The notes beneath the pieces were generated by a model that did not search any database, was not told where the DNA came from, and was given only the letters and a program-made list of their open reading frames with translations. A DNA stretch of 64,000 bases from an uncultured Verrucomicrobiae bacterium (GTDB lineage Bacteria > Verrucomicrobiota > Verrucomicrobiia > Limisphaerales > AAA164-E04), in the NCBI GenBank assembly GCA_951813855.1, contig OX638380.1, forward strand, positions 4,060,518 through 4,124,517, written 5' to 3'. Positions 57,247 to 64,000 of the stretch are shown one piece after another. A program made the translations under genes and the position numbers. Within the stretch, counting starts at the first letter, position 1, and every line of letters begins with the position of its first letter.

Positions 57247-57864
57247 ATGGCCCGAAAAATGCCGCCTGTCATTATCATGAACAATTTCACGGGAGTGCTA
57301 GGGGGCCTGTCGCTTGCGCTATGGACGGTTTCGGCGGTGGGCAGTGCGCTGCATGAAGCTGCTCGAATCGGAGATATCGAAACTGTCGGCCTGTTGTTGG
57401 ATCAAGGAGCCGAGCTTGACGCCAAGAACGAGGACGGGGTAACTCCGGTGCACGCAGCCGCTCAGGGTGATCATTCCGAGGTCGTCGCTTTGCTGTTGGA
57501 CCGGGGAGCCGATGTCGATACCAGAACCCTTAAGAGACTGACCTCGTTGCATATTGCCGGGAAGGAAGGAGCCGTCGAGGTCGTCGCTTTGTTGCTGAAT
57601 CGGGGAGCCGATACTGAGGCTAAAGACTTCTTTGATGAGCGTACTCCGTTGTCCAACGCCGTTTGGCATCGCCACCCGGAAATTGTCGCTTTGCTGCTGG
57701 ATGCGGGGAGCGATGTCGGTGCCCGGGACGCGATGGATTTGACTCCGCTGCATGCGACCGTTTGGGCCGGGACGGGCGATATCTTGAGTTTATTGCTCGA
57801 AAAGGGAGCTGACATCAATGCGAAAACCAAGGTTTTTGAAGGGGGAACTGCCCTGCACCTAGCC
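57247..57864 (+). pseudogene. 5' part of a secreted ankyrin-repeat protein, interrupted by IS4-type copy B
   Basis: Begins with a signal peptide (MNNFTGVLGGLSLALWTVSAVGSA region) and then about six ankyrin repeats of the form 'xGxTPLHxAxxxGxxxVVxLLLxxGADxxAK'. The frame runs intact to ALHLA, where the IS4-type element enters at 57865. Downstream of the element the same repeat continues as AFYG, exactly as in the second copy of the repeat block, so the gene was continuous before insertion. The product would have been exported; ankyrin repeats usually mediate protein-protein contacts. Confidence 0.88.
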
Positions 57865-60310
57865 CTACCGTGTAGACAAAAAAAGATCTGGACAATGGGA
57901 TTCACTTCGAGTAATTTCGGGGTGTGAAACGAGGGAACATCAATCTGGTTTTGAAAACTGCAGAGGCGCAATCAAGGATCATTGGCATCTTGGCGGCTGA
58001 ATCTTTCACGAGCCGGAATGCTTTCGGACGCCGGATTTGCGAAATTTTCGATTTTAGAAATCGAGGTGGCCGGCTTCAGGTCGCCGGTTGTTTGAAGGTG
58101 CTGAGAACGTTGGCGTCGAACTACCCGGAGCTCCGATTGCCGGACGCTCAGCCGGCGGTGAAGTCCTCGGGGCCGCGCGTGTTAGCTTAGCCGATTCCGG
58201 AACCCGAAGCGGTTCCGGACAAGTTGAAGGCCGTTCGGAATCTCCAGATTATCTTGGTCGAAACTTCGGAGGATCGAGCCATTTGGAACACCATGATCGC
58301 TCGAGAGCATCCCCAAGGGGGTCGCGACTTTCGCCGGTCAGCAACTGCGCTATCTGTTCCATTCGGAGCATGGCTATTTGGGGGCCGCCGGCTTTGCCGC
58401 CGCGGCCTTGAAAGTTCGGGCGCGGGATCACTGGATCGCCTGGTCGGAATCGGTGCGAAAGGCTCAGCTTGATCGAATGGTTTGCCTGAATCGATTCTTG
58501 ATCCGATCCAGGGTCCGCTGCCGAAATCTGGCGAGTCACCTGCTAGGAACTCTGCTGCGCCGGCTGCCCGAGGAATTCCAAACCTGCTACAATCAAGAAC
58601 CTTGGCTGGTGGAAACCTATCTGGACGAGGGTTACCAAGGAACCTGTCTCAAGGCCGCCAATTTCATCTGGGTCGGGAAAACGGCCGGGCGAGGACGGCA
58701 GGATCGAAAAAACCTTCGCCAAAAAACGATCAAGCGGATATTCGTGAAACCCTTGCGGCGCGATTGGCGCCGGCGTCTGGGAGTTCCCCGGGTTGAGCTG
58801 GTGGTCACGCTGCCGATCGGAGCGGGACTGAATTCAGAAGAATGGGCCGCGAATGAGTTTGGAGAAGCCAGGTTGGGGGATCAGCGCTTGACAGCCCGAC
58901 TGATCAAAAGTGCTTCGCTGCTGGCGGAGTATCCGGGGCGAGCCATCAATGCCAACGACCAGAGCGACGAAGCGGCGATCTGCGGCTATTATCGTTTGAT
59001 TGAGCAACCGGAGACCTCGGAGGTCACGGTGACCAACATCTTGGCTCCACATCGGGAACGCAGCCTCCGACGCATGCGCGGTCAAAAGACGGTACTGGCG
59101 ATTCAAGACGGCACCGATTTCAATTTCACCACTCGCCCCGGGTGCGAAGACTTAAGCATTATCGGACAGAATCAAACCCAGGCCAAGGCCTTCGGCCTGC
59201 ATCTTCACGCTACTTTGGCGGTCACCGATCAAGGTCTGCCTTTGGGGCTGTTGCGCTTGGGATTTGATCCGGCACCTGAAATCGCCGCCAAAACAGAACG
59301 CTTGGCCTCACAACGTTGGTTGGCTGGCTGGAAAGATTGCACCGACGCGGCGAGTCAACTGACTCGCCGAACGCAGGTCATCTCGGTGTGCGATCGCGAA
59401 GCGGACCTGTTCGAATTATTTCACGCTCAGCGTCAACGCCCTCGAACGGAACTACTGGTGCGAGCCCGACACGACCGAAAACTAAAGCCTGAAGAAGCGA
59501 AACTATTCGCCACCATCAAACGTCAACGGCCCGTGGATCATTTGAGCCTGGAAGTCGACGGTCTGACGGAACGCCCGAAATCCAGCCGCAAGGCAGCTCG
59601 ACCGACGCGGAAGAAGCGAGTGGCGCGCTGCGCTTTGCGGTTCTGTCATGTGACGCTGCCCGCGACGAAAACTTGTCCCCAGGCCGAACCGGTCCGGCTC
59701 TCCGCCGTTCATGTCGAGGAAACCGACCCGCCCGAAGAGGAAAAACCCATCCAGTGGTATTTATTGACTAGCGTGGACGTCAAAGATGCCGAAAAAGTCG
59801 CCGAAATGGTGAGGTTTTATAATCAACGTTGGCGGATCGAGGATTTTTTTCGAGTCCTCAAATCGGGATGCAAAGCCGAATACTTGATGTTCCGTACCGC
59901 CAGCAGATTACAACGTGCCATCGCGATCAATGCCGTGATCGCTTGGCGTATCATGGTGATGACGCTCTTGGGTCGCCAAGTGCCTGATTGCGATCCGAAA
60001 TTAATGTTCAGCGATGAGGAACTGAGTTTTTTAAAGCACTACGCCTTGGCACTCAAGATGAAATTGCCGAATGAGTTGGGCAACGCGGTTCGGTTGGTAG
60101 CCGAGCTGGGAGGCTACCGCGGTCGCAAGCATGATACCGAACCCGGAAATCAAATCATGTGGTATGGCTATACGAAGCTTTCGGGAGCGAGTTTGGGACA
60201 TCGCTACGGCTACGGCGCCAAGTGTGCCGAGGTATACGAAGCAGCGTATAAGGCAGGTTTTGAGGCAGGCAAAAAAGCCATTGCCATGTAATTTTATGTC
60301 TATTCGGTAG
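57865..60310 (+). mobile_element. IS4-type element with DruA-like transposase, copy B
   Basis: The element is 2,446 bp, close to copy A. The ends are imperfect inverted repeats (CTACCGTGTAGACAAAAAAA and, in reverse complement, CTACCGAATAGACATAAAAT). The flanking 8 bp are ACCTAGCC on the left and TGCTAGCC on the right. These agree in six of eight positions and both have CTAG in the centre, as in copy A's GCCTAGCG. Removing the element restores the ankyrin reading frame. One transposase gene is on the plus strand. Confidence 0.88.
57924..60291 (+). pseudogene. broken transposase: DruA-like domain plus IS4/Tn5-like DDE domain, copy B
   Basis: The gene would encode about 788 residues. A TAG at 58188-58190 interrupts the N-terminal part, and one extra G in the G-run at 58316-58320 shifts the frame inside the DruA-like domain (AREHPQG | VATFAGQQLRYLFHSEHGYLG). 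From 58378 on, the frame is open for 637 codons. It carries RDHWIAW, LVETYLDEGYQGTCLKAANF and GKTAGRGRQ of the DruA-like part, the Tn5-type DNA-binding segment (WAANEFGEARLGDQRLTARL), and complete catalytic motifs: IQDGTDFNF, CDREADLFELF and YNQRWRIEDFFRVLKSG. The catalytic domain is thus intact, unlike in copy A, but it has no obvious start of its own. Confidence 0.9.
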
Positions 60311-62001
60311 TGCTAGCCGCTTTCTACGGCTGCCTTGTTGTCGCTTCCGAGCTTATCTCTGGGGGAGCCGACGTGGAGGTTAAAAATAATTTGGGACAAA
60401 CTCCGCTGCATGAAGCCGCCCAACGGGGGATGTTCGCTCTCGTCGATCCGTTGTTGGATGCGGGAGCTGAAATCGAAATCCGGGATAAGAACAGAAATAC
60501 TCCGCTACACTTGGCCGCTCGGAAAAATCGTTTCGAAACCATCCGTCTTTTATTGGATCGAAGAGCCAGTATTACGGCCAAGAACAAGGACGGGGTAACT
60601 CCGGTGCACGTAGCCGCTCAGGGTGATCATTCCGAGGTTGTCGCTTTGCTGTTGGATCGGGGAATCGATGTCGATACCAGAACCCGTAAGGGACTGACCT
60701 CGTTGCATATTGCCGGGAAGGAAGGAGCCGTCGAGGTCGCCGCTTTGTTGCTGAATCGGGGAGCCGATACTGAGGCTAAAGCCTATGTCGATGAGCGTAC
60801 TCCGTTGATCAACGCCGTTTGGCATCGCCACCCGGAATTCGTCGCTTTGCTACTGGATGCGGGAGCCGATATCGAGGGGCGAGACTTGTTGGGTTCCACG
60901 CCACTGCATGTGTCCGTTTGGGACGGGACGGGCGAAATCTTGAGTTTATTGCTCGAAAAGGGAGCTGACATCAATGCGAAAACCAAGGTAGAAGGGAGAA
61001 CTGCCCTGCACCTGGCCGCTTTCTACGGTCGCCCTGTTGTCGCTTCCGAGCTTATCTCTGGGGGAGCCGACGTGGAGGCTAAAAATAATTTTGGACAAAC
61101 TCCGCTGCATGAAGCCGCCCATCGGGGGATGTTCGCTCTCGTCGATCCGTTGTTGGATGCGGGAGCTGAAATCGATTTCCGGGATAAGAGCAGAAATACT
61201 CCGCTACACTTGGCCGTTCGACAAAATCGTTTCGAAACCTTCCGTCTTTTATTGGATCGAGGCGCCAGTATTACGGCCAAGAATAATTCTTTGGATACTC
61301 CCCTTCACGTTGCCGTTGCGGCCGGAAACCAAGAAGCGGTCGGCCTGTTGTTGGATCTCGGCGCCGGTATCGAGGTCAAAAACCACGAGGGACTGACTCC
61401 GTTGCAATTTGCCATCAGGGAGGGGACTACCGAAGTCGTCGCCTTGTTGTTGAACCGGGGAGCCGATTATCAGACTAAAACCACCGCCTCCAGGCGCACC
61501 CCGTTGCATTTTACCGCCGGCGTAATGCTCCCGGAACCCGCCTCCTTATTGCTGGATGCGGGAGCCGATATCGAGGGGCGAGACTTGTTTGGTTTCACGC
61601 CACTGCATGTGTCCGCCTTAGCTGGTACGACCGATGTCTGCGATTTGCTGCTCGACCGAGGAGCCGATCTGAATGCGAGGGCCGAGTTTTACGGTGGCGA
61701 TACCCCCTGCATATGGCCGTCAGGCAGGGGCATCGCGATATCGTTAGCTTGCTAATCGCCCGAGGAGCCGATCTGTCGGTTAAAAATAAAGTCGGTCGAA
61801 CTCCGTTGCACTATGCCGCCGAGTACAGTGAATTTGCTGTCGTTATCTCATTGTTGGATGCGGCGGCCGAAATTGGGGCTAGAGACGACGAAGGGAAAAC
61901 TCCGCTGCATTTGGCCGCTCGGCAAGGTCGACACTCCGTCTTCGGCCTGTTGGGGGATCGGGGAGCCGATCTTGAGGCTAGAGACGCTCAGGGGAAAACT
62001 T
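60311..62001 (+). pseudogene. 3' part of the ankyrin-repeat protein, frameshifted and cut by ISAs1-type copy D
   Basis: Continues the ankyrin repeats after copy B for about 14 more repeats. One base is missing from the C-run at 61703-61707. GGDTP is followed by LHMAVRQGHRD in the next frame (in the form ACC CCC CTG), and the first frame ends at 61755. In the shifted frame the repeats go on (LLIARGADLSVKNKVGRTPLHYAA, LLGDRGADLEARDAQGKT) up to 62001, where the ISAs1-type element begins with CAGGG in the middle of a GKT-PLH repeat. The rest of the gene, if any, lies past the element and outside the window. Confidence 0.87.
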
Positions 62002-64000
62002 CAGGGTTTTTTCACGCTAATCGCTAGAGGCCAGTGTCACCGATTTTGGGTCATGTTTCGTTTTTTCCCTTCGCCATGGGGACGAAACTTTATCGCCTTC
62101 GAGATGGGAAAATAAAGCTGGCTTTTTCACTCTCTGGTCGTTATGGGTTCCTCAGGGACGCCAAATTCAACCTCAAGCGGGTGACCGTTCGATTGGTGAA
62201 GAGCAGTGAGCGAAGACGCTGGGATTCGCTGATGGATCAGAACCATTATTTGGGTTTCAAAGGTTTTGCCGGACGCGGTCTGCGTTATGTTGCCGAGTAC
62301 CGAGGCCGGTGGTTGGCTTTAGCCGGCTGGCAAAGCGGAGTGTTCCGGTGTCGCTCGCGAGATCGGTGGCTCGGGTGGAAAAAGCGAGAGCAGTTTCGTC
62401 GGCTGCATTTGATTGCCAACAATACCCGATTCCTCCTGCTTACCGAGCTGGGCGAAGTGCGCAATCCGGGGAGTTGCGTCATGGCCAAAATGCTGCGCCG
62501 GCTGAGTGCCGATTGGCAACGGACTTGGGGTCATCCGCTGGAATTGGCCGAAACTTTCGTCGATCCTCGATACTTCTCGGGCACGATCTATCGCGCAGGG
62601 AATTGGCGGGCGGTAGGGCGATCGCAAGGCTACGCTCGCAGCAACGGACGCTATACCGCCCGGCACAATAAACGGAAGGAAAGGTACGTTTATCCCTTGC
62701 GGCCCCAAGCCTGTTCTCGATTAAGGAACCGCCAGGACGATCCGTCTTGGGGCCCCCAGGTGCATCGGGTAGAAACGTCCCCGAAACAGTTGAAATCATT
62801 GGTGCAACTGCTAGCGGAAATGGCTGATTTTCGCCGGGCCCAAGGACGCAAACATCGACTGGAAATGGTTCTCGCTATTTGCATCTTAGCTCGATTAGCC
62901 GGCAAGGTCGGCCCTTTGGCGACTTCGCGTTACGCCCAAAAAATGACGCCAAACCAATTGCAGACTCTCGGGGCGTGGTGCTACGCCAAGGGCCGTTGCG
63001 TGGCCCCGTTTCTCGCGACGATTCACCGGGTCATGACCGAGACGGACCCGGAAGCTTTGCCAGCGGTAACTCACCGCTGGGTAACGGCTCAATTGACTCG
63101 ACAACCCCTGGAAGCCTTGGCTGCTGACGGTAAGCGGATCAACGGAGCCAATCGCAACAGCAACGAGCATTTCGAGACCGTCATCCTCGGGCGCCATCAA
63201 GATGCGGTGCCCATCGCCGTTCGCATTTGCCGGGATCAAGGCGGCGAACAGGCGGCGATGGCGGCTCTCCTGGAGGATGTCGATATCCGGGGAGCCGTCA
63301 TTACGATCGATGCGCTCCATACCAACCGAGCCATGGCCGATGCCATCGTGTTGGTTAACGGAGCCCATTTTCTCTTCACGGTCAAAGAGAATAACCCCGA
63401 ACTCTCTCAATTTTTGACCAGCCTGGATTGGGATCGAGTGGCCCAGGACCGGTTCACCGAAAACCCGGAGAAAGGACACGGCCGCATCGATCAACGGAGC
63501 ATTCAGACCTATGAACCCCTTCCGGGGGCCGTCACATTGCCGCATGTCCTCCAAGTCTTTCGGATCATCCGACACCGCCATCATTGGAACGGTGAGCCCG
63601 ACACCGTGGAATATGCTTACGGTGTCACTTCGTTGCCTCGAGAGGCTGCCGACGCTCAACGATTGTTGTCACTCAATCGGGGACATGGGACGGTAGAAAA
63701 CGGCAATCACCGCCGTCGCGACGGGATCTTCGGCGAAGATGATTGTCTCATGCGAACTCGCCATGGGCCGACGAACAATGCCCTCTTCAACAACCTGGCC
63801 TTGGCGATCATTCTCCAGTCGGGATACCCTAATTTGGCCGAAGCTACTGACGATTTTCAGACGAATCGGTACCAAGGGATGCGAGCCGTCACGAAAACCA
63901 CCCCTTTTAAACGTCCGAAAAAACGTCCGGAAAAAAGCTGAATCGACCTTCCTGATTACCGGCACTTCCTCCCTGCTGATTCGGTCTGCGAATTGATCGT
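62002..64000 (+). mobile_element. ISAs1-type element with DruA-like transposase, copy D (right end not resolved)
   Basis: The left end is set by CAGGG at 62002-62006 and by the abrupt end of the ankyrin repeats. The transposase gene stops at 63941. CCCTG at 63971-63975 is a possible right end, but no target duplication matches the left flank. In copy C the end lies 290 bp beyond the transposase. The right end is therefore either 63975 or outside the window. Confidence 0.75.
62034..63941 (+). CDS. intact transposase: DruA-like domain plus ISAs1 DDE domain, copy D
   Basis: The only undamaged one of the four related transposase genes, 635 residues from the GTG at 62034 or 621 from the ATG at 62076. 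Residues about 50-245 show the DruA/DUF4338 pattern (RRWDSLMDQNHYLGFKGF, RDRWLGW, LHLIANNTRFLLL, HPLELAETFVDPRYFSGTIYRAGNW). The rest is an ISAs1-type transposase: an associated domain (ADFRRAQGRKHRLEMVLAI) and a DDE domain with Asp in LAADGKRING, Asp in ITIDALHTN and Glu in HGTVENGNHRRRDGIFGED. The first 40 or so residues of the long form are not clearly part of a domain. It could provide transposase for its own element; action on copy C is not assured because the ends differ. Confidence 0.88.
   Translation: MSPILGHVSFFPFAMGTKLYRLRDGKIKLAFSLSGRYGFLRDAKFNLKRVTVRLVKSSERRRWDSLMDQNHYLGFKGFAGRGLRYVAEYRGRWLALAGWQSGVFRCRSRDRWLGWKKREQFRRLHLIANNTRFLLLTELGEVRNPGSCVMAKMLRRLSADWQRTWGHPLELAETFVDPRYFSGTIYRAGNWRAVGRSQGYARSNGRYTARHNKRKERYVYPLRPQACSRLRNRQDDPSWGPQVHRVETSPKQLKSLVQLLAEMADFRRAQGRKHRLEMVLAICILARLAGKVGPLATSRYAQKMTPNQLQTLGAWCYAKGRCVAPFLATIHRVMTETDPEALPAVTHRWVTAQLTRQPLEALAADGKRINGANRNSNEHFETVILGRHQDAVPIAVRICRDQGGEQAAMAALLEDVDIRGAVITIDALHTNRAMADAIVLVNGAHFLFTVKENNPELSQFLTSLDWDRVAQDRFTENPEKGHGRIDQRSIQTYEPLPGAVTLPHVLQVFRIIRHRHHWNGEPDTVEYAYGVTSLPREAADAQRLLSLNRGHGTVENGNHRRRDGIFGEDDCLMRTRHGPTNNALFNNLALAIILQSGYPNLAEATDDFQTNRYQGMRAVTKTTPFKRPKKRPEKS

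Larger units (their letters stand above)
57427..61281 (+). repeat. tandem duplication of about 700 bp inside the ankyrin gene
   Basis: With the IS removed, unit 1 (57427-57864 plus 60319-60582, 702 bp) and unit 2 (60583 to about 61281) encode nearly the same seven ankyrin repeats. Both contain DGVTPVH-AAQGDHSEVVALLLDRG, LTSLHIAGKEGAVEV, DERTPL-NAVWHRHPE, LLLEKGADINAKTKV and ELISGGADVE-KNN. The IS lies only in unit 1, so the duplication is older than the insertion. Confidence 0.85.

Noticed and set aside
63971..63975. CCCTG as the right end of ISAs1-type copy D
   Set aside because: It mirrors the CAGGG of the left end, but the following bases (CTGATTCGGT) do not match the left flank (GGGAAAACTT), so no target duplication supports it. 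Left unresolved.
1..64000. CRISPR array or prophage
   Set aside because: No regularly spaced direct repeats and no capsid, terminase, portal or integrase genes were seen.

Overview
The window looks like a chromosome segment from a member of the Verrucomicrobiota. The signs are a prepilin-type protein with a C-terminal H-X9-DG-like motif, a CRTAC1/ASPIC protein, a secreted sulfatase, Tat-exported Gfo/Idh/MocA and sugar-isomerase proteins, and two secreted proteins with the same kind of '...FY(K/R)V' C-terminus. A lineage assignment below phylum is not possible from reading alone. Housekeeping genes are intact. Accessory genes are heavily eroded by in-frame stops, frameshifts and insertion sequences, and coding density is low in places. 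This mixture, plus secreted ankyrin-repeat genes, would fit a host-associated bacterium in ongoing genome decay, but that is an inference.

Layout. 0.1-9 kb: HtrA-type protease, SRAP protein, gltX, HU, an N-carbamoylputrescine amidase/GluQ-RS pair, and a miaB-membrane protein-glycosyltransferase run. 9.2-11 kb: a decayed secreted ankyrin gene and possible coding relics. 11-17 kb: a minus-strand block with a CNNM/CBS transporter, trpF and the assimilatory sulfate genes cysN, cysD and cysC, plus cysH behind its own promoter and a near-palindromic operator candidate. 17.1-18.6 kb: no recognisable gene. 18.7-20.5 kb: the rpsP-khpA-trmD-rplS operon with a terminator. 20.7-27.6 kb: amidohydrolase, dihydroorotate-dehydrogenase-like protein, SurA-like foldase, serA, an SDR epimerase and a Tat-exported isomerase. 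27.9-34.6 kb: a wrecked SGNH/TPR gene split by an IS4-type element, followed by an ISAs1-type element. 34.9-57 kb: secreted PA14/lectin-like protein, CRTAC1 protein, sulfatase, GntP permease, Gfo/Idh/MocA oxidoreductase, NYN-cold-shock fusion, leuB, a 2-hydroxyacid dehydrogenase, a prepilin-like protein, a TPR and CAP protein pair, and the korAB pair. 57.2-64 kb: a long secreted ankyrin gene interrupted by one IS4-type and one ISAs1-type element.

The most notable observation is that all four insertion sequences, from two unrelated transposase families (IS4/Tn5-like and ISAs1), encode transposases with an N-terminal domain resembling DruA/DUF4338, the signature protein of the Druantia anti-phage system. 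Three of the four genes are broken. The one at 62-64 kb is intact. Target-site duplications, terminal repeats and restored reading frames at the insertion points could be read directly for two elements, and an imperfect duplication for a third.

Genes that work together: cysC/D/N/H reduce sulfate to sulfite by way of PAPS. korA/korB form one 2-oxoacid:ferredoxin oxidoreductase. rpsP, khpA, trmD and rplS form a translation operon. The secreted sulfatase, permease and Tat oxidoreductase suggest scavenging of sulfated or oxidised sugars.
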